NCBI GenBank assembly: GCA_016786845.1
Contig: JAEUVB010000020.1
Coordinates: 44,928-108,927, forward strand
Direction: 5' to 3'
DNA length: 64,000 bases
DNA from: Chitinophagaceae bacterium
GTDB lineage: Bacteria; Bacteroidota; Bacteroidia; Chitinophagales; Chitinophagaceae
Shown: piece by piece, positions 54,991-62,894 of the stretch
How the letters are laid out: each line of letters starts with the position of its first letter
Position numbering within the stretch: the first letter of the stretch is position 1
Notes under the pieces: model-generated
What the model was told of the DNA's origin: nothing
Databases searched by the model: none
The model's input: only the letters and a program-made list of their open reading frames with translations
Position numbers and translations under genes: made by a program

Positions 54991-55935
54991 ATGCAAAATT
55001 TAAAATACCATTGCCCACAAGAAGATCTGTACACCATCGTATACTTAGGATGGAAATCATGCAGAAAAAAACTCAGTGCATTCACAGACTTCAAACCCAT
55101 TTACACCGATGCATACATCGATGAAAAACTCGCGCAGGCCGATGCCGCCGAAAAAATGCCCTCAGAACAGGAAAGAGATGGTAAAATATCTTCCATCCGT
55201 CTTCACCTCATCAATGCCAACCGTACATGCCTCAATAATTTCCAGTCCCTCAAACGCTATATCGAAACGGCTTATACCCCCGAATTTGCCGAACCCGAAT
55301 ATACCATCATCGGTCAGGATCTTTATTTGAAAGCATCTCGTAACAATTGGGATACCACCAAAAACATCATGACCAAATGCAGTACTTATATTGCCCAGAA
55401 TGTGGTTAAACTTTCCGAGAATCTGAACATGCCTTCAACCTTCCCGGCAAAGTTCGAAAGTGATCTGGCCAACTTCAATACCCTGCATCATGATTTCCTG
55501 GAAGCTGAAGAAAGTTCTACGGATGAAACAGAAGCTAAAATCGCTGCCAACAATGCCATCTATACCGACCTGATGAGCATGTTTGCCGACGCTCAAATCC
55601 TGTTCAAAAATCAGGATGCTTTACTCAAACAATTCACTTTCTCCGATGTCCTCTACCTCGTCTCCGGTGCCGGCACTGCAGGCGTCCGCGGTACCATCAC
55701 CAACGCCAATAACAACAAGGCGATAAAAGAGGTCACCCTTACCGTAGAAGATACCGAACACAATGCCATCACCGATGATGTCGGGAAATTCGAAATCTCA
55801 CCGATGGCGTCCGGAACCTACAACCTCCTCGTAAGTGCCCCGGGCTTCGAATCACAAACCATCTCTCACGAAGTCCTCATCGGTACCATCTCTACCCTCA
55901 ACATCACCCTAACCCCCAGCGCCGTGACCGTCTAA
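54991..55935 (+). CDS. Helical protein with C-terminal carboxypeptidase-regulatory-like domain, unknown
   Basis: The 314-residue protein has no signal peptide. Residues 1-220 are helical (KYHCPQEDLYTIVYLGWKSC, SIRLHLINANRTCLNNFQSL, DLYLKASRNNWDTTKNIMTK) and I do not recognise them. Residues 230-310 form a CarboxypepD_reg-like beta domain (GVRGTITNANNNKAIKEVTL, DVGKFEISPMASGTYNLLVSAPG). This domain is normally extracytoplasmic, so its pairing with an N-terminus lacking an export signal is odd. Codons are strongly C-ending. The gene stands alone between repeat arrays and ends at a nested hairpin terminator. Confidence 0.8.
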   Translation: MQNLKYHCPQEDLYTIVYLGWKSCRKKLSAFTDFKPIYTDAYIDEKLAQADAAEKMPSEQERDGKISSIRLHLINANRTCLNNFQSLKRYIETAYTPEFAEPEYTIIGQDLYLKASRNNWDTTKNIMTKCSTYIAQNVVKLSENLNMPSTFPAKFESDLANFNTLHHDFLEAEESSTDETEAKIAANNAIYTDLMSMFADAQILFKNQDALLKQFTFSDVLYLVSGAGTAGVRGTITNANNNKAIKEVTLTVEDTEHNAITDDVGKFEISPMASGTYNLLVSAPGFESQTISHEVLIGTISTLNITLTPSAVTV

Positions 55936-55962
55936 CACATACACAGTCACCCGTCATCACCC

Positions 55963-56014
55963 AATCCCGAGATGTAGAGACGCATGATAATGCGTCTCCT
56001 TCTCGGGATTTTTT
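55963..56014 (+). terminator. Nested hairpin terminator / GAGACGCAT palindromic element
   Basis: Outer stem AATCCCGAGA / TCTCGGGATT (10 bp) encloses inner stem GAGACGCAT / ATGCGTCTC (9 bp) with loop GATA; a T run follows. The inner palindrome resembles a dispersed element that I recall from other bacterial genomes. Confidence 0.75.
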
Positions 56015-56020
56015 ACAGAC

Positions 56021-56059
56021 AAATGATAATGCGTCTCCTCCTTCTCGGGATTTTTTTTT
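56021..56059 (+). repeat. Half copy of the nested hairpin element
   Basis: AATGATAATGCGTCTCCTCC then TTCTCGGGA and a nine-T run repeat the right half of the element at 55963-56014. The left arms are missing, so it cannot form the same hairpin. Confidence 0.65.
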
Positions 56060-56164
56060 GACATTCAAATGCCGTGGAAGCATCCTCCAGTTCTCTGAAT
56101 CCCCGAATAGTCGGGACATACAGAATTCTCAGAATTTCAGAATCTTCAGAAGGCGCTTCTCCGT

Positions 56165-56235
56165 AAAACCCACTTACATTAATTCTGTATAACTCTGTGA
56201 GAGCCTACTCTGGAAACTCTGTGTGAATCTCATTC
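56165..56235. repeat. Degenerate CTCTGTG-type repeat
   Basis: ATTCTGTATAACTCTGTGAG and GGAAACTCTGTGTGAATC resemble phrases near 51950 and 58960. The stretch from 56061 to here holds no gene; it also contains a small hairpin CCCGA / TCGGG. Confidence 0.5.
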
Positions 56236-56298
56236 ATAATTTATATCAGTATTCTCCGGTTGACAAAGTTTTCAGAATAATACTCAACCCAAAAACTT

Positions 56299-56470
56299 CC
56301 GTGAAATCTCCCTAATCTGTGATCCAAAAACCCTCAGTGTAATCCTTCAATCTGTGATCCCTCACCCCTTCCGTGTAATCCTTCAATCTGTGATCCCATA
56401 CATCCTTATTTTAATCTCCTCATCCGTGGCCCAAAAAACCCCGTGTGCAATCCCCCAATCCATGTTACCT
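56299..56470. repeat. Tandem array with exact 36 bp period, five degenerate units
   Basis: The unit is roughly CCGTGTAATCCTTCAATCTG followed by TGATCCCTCACCCCTT. The internal AATC recurs exactly at 56305, 56341, 56377, 56413 and 56449. The last unit merges with the korB -7 box at 56466. There are no unique spacers and no ORF. Confidence 0.8.
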
Positions 56471-56473
56471 TTG
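56466..56473 (+). promoter_or_regulatory. Predicted korB -7 promoter box
   Basis: TACCTTTG is an exact TAnnTTTG match 39 bases before the korB ATG. GTGTG about 20 bases upstream is a weak -33 candidate and belongs to the last 36 bp unit. Confidence 0.4.
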
Positions 56474-56512
56474 TCCCCGTTAAATCTCCTGCTTTAAATA
56501 AACGGACCTTTC

Positions 56513-57529
56513 ATGACGGATACCCTAACACCCAAAGATTTTACCACCGACCAGGAAGTACGCTGGTGCCCCGGTTGCGGCGATTACAGCATTCTCAAAC
56601 AAGTACAAACCGTATTGCCCACCCTCGGCATACCCCGTGAAAATACCGTCATCATCTCCGGTATCGGTTGCTCCTCACGCTTCCCCTATTACATGAATAC
56701 CTACGGGATGCACTCCATACACGGTCGCGCCACCGCCATCGCCAGCGGACTCAAAGCCAGTCGTCCCGAACTCAGTGTATGGGTCGTCACCGGCGACGGT
56801 GATTCCCTCAGCATCGGTGGCAATCACCTCATCCACCTGCTCCGCCGAAATATCAACCTCCAAATCCTCTTGTTCAACAACCAGATCTACGGCCTCACCA
56901 AGGGACAATATTCTCCCACCAGTGAAATGCAAAAGGTGACCAAGTCCACCCCCATGGGTAGCATCGATCATCCTTTCAATCCCGCAGCCCTGGCCCTCGG
57001 CGCCGATGCCTCCTTTGTGGCCCGCAGCATGGATCGCGATACCAAACATTTGCAAGAAATGTTGCGCCGCAGCCATGCCCATGCCGGTACCGCCTTCCTA
57101 GAGATCTATCAGAATTGCAATATCTTCAACGACGGGGCATTCGAACCTTTCACCGAAAAAATCAGTAAAGCCGATACCACCCTCTTTGTAACGCATGGCG
57201 AACCCCTGCTCTTCGGTACCGATAAACAAAAAGGCATACGCCTCAACGGCCTCAACCCGGAAGTGGTGAATATCGCCGATGGTTATGCCCTCAGCGACCT
57301 ATGGATCCACGACGAGAAAGATTTAATGAAGGCCCAAATCCTCACCCGCATGTTCGATCATCCTGATCATGAGTACTTCATGCCTCGTCCTTTTGGCGTA
57401 TTGTACGCCAAAGAAAGGCCTTGCTACGAAACCATGCTGCACGATCAAATGCATGAAGCATTGGCCCGCAAAGGTGAGGGTGACTTAGACAAATTATTGG
57501 CCGGCAACGAAACATGGACGGTCCTGTAA
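56513..57529 (+). CDS. korB: 2-oxoacid:ferredoxin oxidoreductase beta subunit
   Basis: The 338-residue protein is the thiamine-diphosphate-binding beta subunit of a 2-oxoacid (probably 2-oxoglutarate) ferredoxin oxidoreductase. The N-terminal WCPGCGDYSIL, the TPP motif VTGDGDSLSIGGNHLIHLLR, and LLFNNQIYGLTKGQYSPTS are typical. The alpha/gamma subunit gene (korA), normally next to korB, is not in this window. The gene has its own promoter box and is followed at once (zero gap) by the DUF6452-like lipoprotein gene. Codons are strongly C-ending. Confidence 0.93.
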   Translation: MTDTLTPKDFTTDQEVRWCPGCGDYSILKQVQTVLPTLGIPRENTVIISGIGCSSRFPYYMNTYGMHSIHGRATAIASGLKASRPELSVWVVTGDGDSLSIGGNHLIHLLRRNINLQILLFNNQIYGLTKGQYSPTSEMQKVTKSTPMGSIDHPFNPAALALGADASFVARSMDRDTKHLQEMLRRSHAHAGTAFLEIYQNCNIFNDGAFEPFTEKISKADTTLFVTHGEPLLFGTDKQKGIRLNGLNPEVVNIADGYALSDLWIHDEKDLMKAQILTRMFDHPDHEYFMPRPFGVLYAKERPCYETMLHDQMHEALARKGEGDLDKLLAGNETWTVL

Positions 57530-58045
57530 ATGACCATGAGAGTTCTCCCTTCCCTAACTCGATTGAAGAACCTCCTTTGGATAGGAGTGAGTCTTTTATG
57601 CTTCAGTGCATGTAACCGAACAACCACTTGCATCGAACCCCAAACCGTTGTCATGCGTGGTGGATTTTATCATAGCGATACCGCCGGCAAACCCGTGGAT
57701 ACTTTGTTGCAAAATGCCAATGTGGTTTTCGGTGGCGACACTTTGTTTTTTGTCAATATCAAAAAAAGCCATACATTTTCGCTCACCTTATCACCTCTTC
57801 AGGATAGTGTCAGACTCTTCTTTCAATCCGATTCAAGCGACCTTTCTCCCGAACTGATTGATACCATCTTTCTAAAATATACCCGCGAATTAAGTTTCAT
57901 TTCTACCGCTTGCGGCTTCAAAACTTTCTATAACCTGAATGCCATCAACAGCACCACCCATATCATCGATTCCATCTGGATCGCACAAGCCAATGTCAAC
58001 AGCACCCTCAGCACGGAACATGTAAAAATCAGGATACGGAATTGA
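57530..58045 (+). CDS. DUF6452-like lipoprotein
   Basis: The 171-residue protein has a lipoprotein signal (LLCFSACNRT, Cys about residue 28). It contains a beta-rich body with a Cys pair (TTCIEPQ and STACGFKTFYNLN). It resembles the Bacteroidota DUF6452 family, which I recall next to DUF6048 proteins as seen here. The function is unknown; a role at the outer membrane is inferred. The start codon directly follows the korB stop. Confidence 0.72.
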   Translation: MTMRVLPSLTRLKNLLWIGVSLLCFSACNRTTTCIEPQTVVMRGGFYHSDTAGKPVDTLLQNANVVFGGDTLFFVNIKKSHTFSLTLSPLQDSVRLFFQSDSSDLSPELIDTIFLKYTRELSFISTACGFKTFYNLNAINSTTHIIDSIWIAQANVNSTLSTEHVKIRIRN

Positions 58046-58049
58046 GTTC

Positions 58050-58721
58050 ATGAAAAGTTTAGGCACATATCGTTTCCTTTTGCTCGGCTTCATTTTTTTG
58101 AATGCGAGTCCCTCGCTCTATGCCCAAAAAGACTCCAGCTTCCGCCCCTTTCAATATGTCCGTATCGGTGCCGATTTGTCTAAGCCGCTCTATAATTTCT
58201 TTTCCCCCAATCAACAATCCTACGAATTTCAACTCGATGCAGCCCTGAAAAAGGACGTCTATACCGCACTCGAAATGGGGTGGGGGAATGCCCGTGTCAA
58301 CAATGACTTTCTGAGTTTCAAATCCTCGAATACGTTCATTCGGCTGGGCTTAGACAAAACCTTCTTCGGTCGCGAATTCAAAGGCGATATGGATAACGCT
58401 TTCGCCGGCCTTCGTTTGGGATTCGCCCCGGTGAAAAGAGGATCTGCCGCCTATAAAATCGATGATCCCGTTTGGGGAAATGGCAACGGAATCATTCCGT
58501 CTGCATCCTTCAATGCCTGGTGGATCGAACTTACCGGAGGCTTCCGCATGGAGATTGTCAAAAATGTTTTCGCCGGTTGGAACGTTCGCGGCAAAACCTT
58601 CCTCAACCCGAAAAAATTCGAATCATTGCCCCCGTCCTTCATCGCCGGCTACGGACGCGGCGACAAGAATACGGCCTTCAGTTATAATTTTTATGTCCTT
58701 TACGGTATCGGTAAACGATAG
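58050..58721 (+). CDS. DUF6048-like outer-membrane barrel protein
   Basis: The 223-residue protein has a signal peptide (ending SPSLYAQKD) and alternating beta strands ending in FSYNFYVLYGIGKR, suggesting a small outer-membrane barrel. The phrases VRIGADLSKPLYNFF, EMGWGNARVNNDF, NAWWIELTGGFRMEIVKN and NVFAGWNVRGKTFLN agree with the DUF6048 family as I know it. It is separated from the lipoprotein gene by 4 bases, so the two products probably work together. Function unknown. Confidence 0.75.
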   Translation: MKSLGTYRFLLLGFIFLNASPSLYAQKDSSFRPFQYVRIGADLSKPLYNFFSPNQQSYEFQLDAALKKDVYTALEMGWGNARVNNDFLSFKSSNTFIRLGLDKTFFGREFKGDMDNAFAGLRLGFAPVKRGSAAYKIDDPVWGNGNGIIPSASFNAWWIELTGGFRMEIVKNVFAGWNVRGKTFLNPKKFESLPPSFIAGYGRGDKNTAFSYNFYVLYGIGKR

Positions 58722-58736
58722 TCCGAAGCCATAAAA

Positions 58737-58875
58737 TTTGGGCGCGCGCCGGCCTTCATCGTGGATACTTAAATGGTCAATTTCGTTAGGCCGTCGCCGG
58801 GCTATCCGCTCCAAGTCCTCACTCCTCCTGCGTCGTCACTGCGGGCTTTCCGCTACTATCCCATCGCGCAGTCCC
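58737..58875 (+). repeat. Dispersed mosaic palindromic repeat, copy 4
   Basis: TTTGGGCGCGCGCC at the left; then a longer variable insert bounded by GGCC; then GGGCTATCCGCTCCAAGTCC; a second variable block; then GCGGGCTTTCCGCTACTATC. The conserved blocks equal those of 47259-47351; the inserts differ in length and sequence. Confidence 0.82.
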
Positions 58876-58905
58876 ACAGATTCTCAATCCATGTTTCTCC
58901 TTATT

Positions 58906-58949
58906 CATTCACGCTGAGAAACGCAGCGTGCATTCACGCTGAGAAACGC
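58906..58949 (+). repeat. 25 bp direct repeat, two units
   Basis: CATTCACGCTGAGAAACGC occurs at 58906 and again at 58931. A third, diverged phrase (TTCATACACATTGTGAAACT) follows. Confidence 0.7.
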
Positions 58950-59054
58950 TGTGTTCATACACATTGTGAAACTCTGTTTGAGCATACTTCACGAAACTCC
59001 TGTCTAGCTGAATTCCATTCGCAGGGTAACGAATCTAATTTCATCATCTGATTA

Positions 59055-59154
59055 GCCCTGAAAGGGCGACATCCTTCAACGATGGGTACAGCCCATCGCC
59101 ACCTCGCACCTGGCCCTGAACGAGCGACTGCAACTGGCTATGGTTATAGCCCAT
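59055..59154. repeat. ATGGG...CCCAT repeat, copies 2 and 3 in tandem
   Basis: GCCCTGAAAGGGC (59055-59067) and GATGGGTACAGCCCATC (59081-59097) form two small hairpins. A diverged second copy runs from GCCCTGAACGAGCGACTG to GGTTATAGCCCAT (59113-59154). The element matches 47381-47421. It is translated in the spurious N-terminal extension of the next ORF. Confidence 0.75.
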
Positions 59155-59202
59155 TAATACTATATCAAAATCGAAATATGGAAGAACTTAACAACAAGCA
59201 CC

Positions 59203-59210
59203 TACTTTTG
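59203..59210 (+). promoter_or_regulatory. Predicted -7 box deciding the start of the thioredoxin-domain gene
   Basis: TACTTTTG matches TAnnTTTG exactly. It lies 18 bases before the ATG at 59229 but downstream of two other in-frame ATGs (59082, 59178), so transcripts from here can only use 59229. Confidence 0.45.
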
Positions 59211-59228
59211 CCTTTCAATTCCAGCAAG

Positions 59229-61250
59229 ATGAACCACCTCAAACACGAATCCTCGCCTTATCTCCTTCAACACGCCAACAACCCGGTCCATTGGTTCCCC
59301 TGGTGCGACGAAGCATTTGAATTGGCCCTGGAAGAAAATAAACCGGTTCTCCTCAGCATCGGTTACTCCTCTTGCCACTGGTGTCATGTCATGGCGCATG
59401 AGAGCTTCGAGGACCCCGAAACCGCGGATCTGATGAACGCACTCTATATCAATATCAAAGTCGATCGCGAAGAGTATCCGGACATCGATCACTTGTATAT
59501 GGATGCCGTTCAAGCCATGACCGGCAGCGGAGGCTGGCCCTTAAACGTATTTCTTACCCCCGATAAACGGCCTTTCTATGGAGGTACTTATTTCCCGCCT
59601 AAAAGAGCTTTCAACCGGGCTTCCTGGAAAGAAGTGCTCATCAATGTATCTCAATATTTTACCCAAAACCGTGGTGATGTCGATCATCAAGCCACACAAT
59701 TGATGACCCACCTCGCCAATCTGTCCAAGGTCGGACAACCCGATACCTCATCTGCCACTTCCGATGATTCCACCCCCGAATGGAATCCTCAACAAGCTAT
59801 GCAATTGCTCATGAAACAAGCCGATAAGGTCTTCGGCGGCTTTGGCTCGGCACCCAAATTTCCATCTACATTCGCCTTGCAATTTTTACTCGATTACCAT
59901 CAATGTTTCAGGGAGAGTTCAACATTGGATCATGTGAATCTTTCCCTCTCAGCCATGGGCATGGGGGGTATTTGGGATCACCTGGGCGGAGGTTTTTCCC
60001 GTTATAGTACCGATGTGCAATGGATCGCGCCCCATTTTGAAAAAATGCTCTACGACAATGCCTTGCTCATGGGCCTTTACGCCCGGACTTATGGGGTCAC
60101 CGGAAATGAAGATTATGCTGAAGTGGTCAAAGGTATTCGTAGGTGGCTTGAAAGAGAAATGACAGATGGCTCCGGGGCATTCTACTCCGCTCAGGATGCC
60201 GATACAGAAGGTGTAGAAGGAAAATTTTATACGTGGTCCTATGAGGAGTTGAAGACATTGTTGGGCGATGGAATGAATATTTTTGCACCTTATTACCAAG
60301 TCACTGAAGAAGGTAATTGGGAGCATACAAATATTCTTTATACCACCGAAAAGAGCTTGTCGTTGCATGGGAAGTCCCATCAAGATGACTTGGCAGAAAT
60401 GAAAAGAATTTTGTTTGAACACAGATCCCTGCGACCCGCACCCTTGACCGATGATAAATCTCTGCTCGCTTGGAATGCCCTTATGAATAACGCGCTCACA
60501 ACGGCTTATTTGCACCTGGGCGACCATTCCTACCTGGATCTGGCACTGAAAAATATGGATTTTATATTGACTCATATGCGCGATGAGATGTTCTTGTTTA
60601 AACATCAGTACAAATCGGGTATCAGCCGTCATGCAGCCTATGCCGATGATCTGGTCTACCTGGCCGACGCCTTGATCCGCTTGGGTAACAGTACCGGAAA
60701 TCCACAGTATGTGATTCAAATGCGTGAAATCATGGAGTTCTTGCTGCTTCATTTCAGTGATCCGGAATCCGTATTGATCAATTTTGCCCATCGGGATGCC
60801 CGTAAGACCGAAATTGAAAAAAAAGATATCTATGACGGAGCTGTGCCTTCCGTCAACAGTATGTTCTGTAAATTACTGTTTGACGGGGCTGTTTTTTTTC
60901 AGGAAATAAGCTGGGAAACCAAGGCCGGTAGGATGTTAGAGGCGATTTTGGGTTCAGTGCGCAGACACCCGTCATCCTTCGCGATTTGGGCAGAAATCCT
61001 GTTGTCCCGTGCCTCCGAATTTCTTGAAATCAGCATTGTCGGAGATCAGGCTTCGGATTTTTTCAGAACAATCTATACTAGAGTCGATAAACCCTTCGTT
61101 ACATATTTGGTTTCAAACAAAAATGAAGAAAAAATAGAAGCCCTCAAAGGCAAGTACCGGCAAGGGGAAACGCTGGTATACATCTGCAAAGGCACACAAT
61201 GTTTGGAACCTGTATCAACGATACAGCAAGCAATGGAGTTAATTAATTAG
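59229..61250 (+). CDS. YyaL/DUF255 thioredoxin-domain protein (SSP411-like)
   Basis: The frame opens at 59082, inside a dispersed repeat. I chose the ATG at 59229 because [20 protein letters not shown] is the usual family start and a -7 box lies just upstream; the product has 673 residues. An N-terminal thioredoxin-like domain carries [16 protein letters not shown] (CxxC). An (alpha/alpha)6 barrel of the N-acylglucosamine-epimerase type follows ([40 protein letters not shown]). Family members are widespread (SPATA20 in animals), with no established bacterial reaction. The + strand is C-rich in the first third and balanced later. Confidence 0.9.
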   Translation: MNHLKHESSPYLLQHANNPVHWFPWCDEAFELALEENKPVLLSIGYSSCHWCHVMAHESFEDPETADLMNALYINIKVDREEYPDIDHLYMDAVQAMTGSGGWPLNVFLTPDKRPFYGGTYFPPKRAFNRASWKEVLINVSQYFTQNRGDVDHQATQLMTHLANLSKVGQPDTSSATSDDSTPEWNPQQAMQLLMKQADKVFGGFGSAPKFPSTFALQFLLDYHQCFRESSTLDHVNLSLSAMGMGGIWDHLGGGFSRYSTDVQWIAPHFEKMLYDNALLMGLYARTYGVTGNEDYAEVVKGIRRWLEREMTDGSGAFYSAQDADTEGVEGKFYTWSYEELKTLLGDGMNIFAPYYQVTEEGNWEHTNILYTTEKSLSLHGKSHQDDLAEMKRILFEHRSLRPAPLTDDKSLLAWNALMNNALTTAYLHLGDHSYLDLALKNMDFILTHMRDEMFLFKHQYKSGISRHAAYADDLVYLADALIRLGNSTGNPQYVIQMREIMEFLLLHFSDPESVLINFAHRDARKTEIEKKDIYDGAVPSVNSMFCKLLFDGAVFFQEISWETKAGRMLEAILGSVRRHPSSFAIWAEILLSRASEFLEISIVGDQASDFFRTIYTRVDKPFVTYLVSNKNEEKIEALKGKYRQGETLVYICKGTQCLEPVSTIQQAMELIN

Positions 61251-61430
61251 GCTATAAATTTTGTAATGTCAGGATTTTTTTATTACTTGGCAGGGGATTT
61301 GATGGGAGATGTTGAAATTCGACTGAATGCATTGGAGTTGCTTTCAATTTTTCTTGTTTAACCGCCAAAAAAATATTTTTAAACCATTTTAGTATAAGAA
61401 TTAAAATATCCTACATATATTGTGCGGGTA

Positions 61431-61460
61431 TTTGAATTAACAAATATTTTTATATATTTG
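61431..61460 (+). promoter_or_regulatory. gldK operon promoter
   Basis: TTTG (61431-61434), an 18-base spacer and TATATTTG (61453-61460) followed by C form a near-perfect Bacteroidota promoter. The leader before the gldK ATG is about 24 bases. Confidence 0.7.
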
Positions 61461-61489
61461 CTACCTTGTATAAAAACAATATACGGACT

Positions 61490-62776
61490 ATGATTAAACA
61501 ATTTTCGTTGAGATTATTCGCTTTAGGACTTATCGCTACAGCTTTCGGTTGTGGTGGCGGCGGCGGCCCTCAGGGGCAGGTGATTGGCACTACTAACAGG
61601 GTAAATACCACGGTTCCAACGCCTGTGGGAATGACTTGGGTTCCTTCCGGTGTGATGCACATGGGTGCAAGCGATCAGGATTTGCGTAGCGCCAATGATG
61701 TGCGCAACCGCACAGTACAAATGATTGGATTCTTCATGGATGCTACGGAAGTAACCAATTCTGAGTATCGCCAGTTTGTAGATTGGGTTCGGGATTCGAC
61801 CGCACATTCTATCTTAGGTGATTATAAAGATAATGACGATGGCACTCAAAACATCGATTGGAAAAAGAAAATCAGCTGGAAGAGTGACGATGTTCAGGAT
61901 GCCATGGCTTCCTATTATACACCGGCTTCTGAAAGTATTTGGGGCAAAAAAGAGTTTGATAACGCGAAGTTGAAATATCACTACGAAACGTTTGATTACG
62001 ATCAAATGGCGCGTCAGTCACAACCTGGCCAAAGTCAAAGCCGTTTGAACTACCTCATGAAATATGATATCGGTGCTTATCCTGATACCACTGTTTGGAT
62101 GAAAATGTTCTCTTATTCTTATAATGAACCAATCACTCATCAGTATTTTTGGTATCCGGCTTTCGATAAATATCCTGTTGTAGGGGTAAACTGGTATCAG
62201 GCGAATGCGTTCTGCCACTGGCGTACTAAATACTGGCGCAGCTACCGCGATTCTAAGAAAATGTACCTCGAAGGTGATTTCCGTATCCCTAGCGAAGAGC
62301 AATGGGAATGGGCAGCACGCGGAGGACGTACGCAGTCTCCATACCCATGGGGTGGACCTTATATTGTAAACAAAAAAGGTTGTTACCTGGCTAACTTCAA
62401 ACCTAACCGCGGTAATTATTCCGCAGATGGTGGATTGTATACAGTTCGTGCGGATGCATATTGGCCTAACGACTATGGTTTATATAATATGAGTGGTAAT
62501 GTAGCTGAGTGGACAATGTCTCCTTATCAGGTAAACACTTACGACAATGTAGCTGATATGTCTCCAGAAATTCGTAATAAAGCGAAGGAATCAGACCCAA
62601 CATGGTGGAAGCGTAAAGTGACCAAAGGTGGTAGCTGGAAGGATGTAGCCAGTTTCTTGCAAGTTGGTTCAAGAGATTATGAATTTGCCGATTCAGCAAA
62701 AGCATTTATCGGGTTCCGTTGCCTGGTTCAGTATATTGCACCGGCATTATCTAACAAAAGCCCTCGTCGTAAATAA
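61490..62776 (+). CDS. gldK: Gliding motility/T9SS lipoprotein GldK
   Basis: The frame reaches a TTG at 61466, but the ATG at 61490 is downstream of the promoter and opens the lipoprotein signal (ALGLIATAFGCGGGGG, Cys about residue 21), giving 428 residues. The body is a formylglycine-generating-enzyme-like (FGE-sulfatase) domain: MTWVPSGVMHMGASDQD, FFMDATEVTNSEYRQFVDW, FRIPSEEQWEWAARGG, NMSGNVAEWTMSPYQ and VTKGGSWKDVASFLQVGSRDY. GldK forms the periplasmic outer-membrane ring of the type IX secretion system with GldN. gldL and gldM follow in the standard order. Confidence 0.95.
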   Translation: MIKQFSLRLFALGLIATAFGCGGGGGPQGQVIGTTNRVNTTVPTPVGMTWVPSGVMHMGASDQDLRSANDVRNRTVQMIGFFMDATEVTNSEYRQFVDWVRDSTAHSILGDYKDNDDGTQNIDWKKKISWKSDDVQDAMASYYTPASESIWGKKEFDNAKLKYHYETFDYDQMARQSQPGQSQSRLNYLMKYDIGAYPDTTVWMKMFSYSYNEPITHQYFWYPAFDKYPVVGVNWYQANAFCHWRTKYWRSYRDSKKMYLEGDFRIPSEEQWEWAARGGRTQSPYPWGGPYIVNKKGCYLANFKPNRGNYSADGGLYTVRADAYWPNDYGLYNMSGNVAEWTMSPYQVNTYDNVADMSPEIRNKAKESDPTWWKRKVTKGGSWKDVASFLQVGSRDYEFADSAKAFIGFRCLVQYIAPALSNKSPRRK

Positions 62777-62894
62777 TTATATTTAAACTATATATAGGAT
62801 AATCAAATAGGCAGGACACATTCAGGCTTGGAAGATTTATCTCAAATCAAATTATAGGATCATTTAAAAAAACAATAAACAAACTTCATAAAAA

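Larger units (their letters stand above)
58722..59228. other. Repeat-filled intergenic region
   Basis: These 507 bases hold no gene. They are a stack of repeats: mosaic palindromic repeat copy 4, a 25 bp tandem pair, CTCTGT-type phrases, two copies of the ATGGG...CCCAT element, and finally the promoter box of the next gene. Confidence 0.7.
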
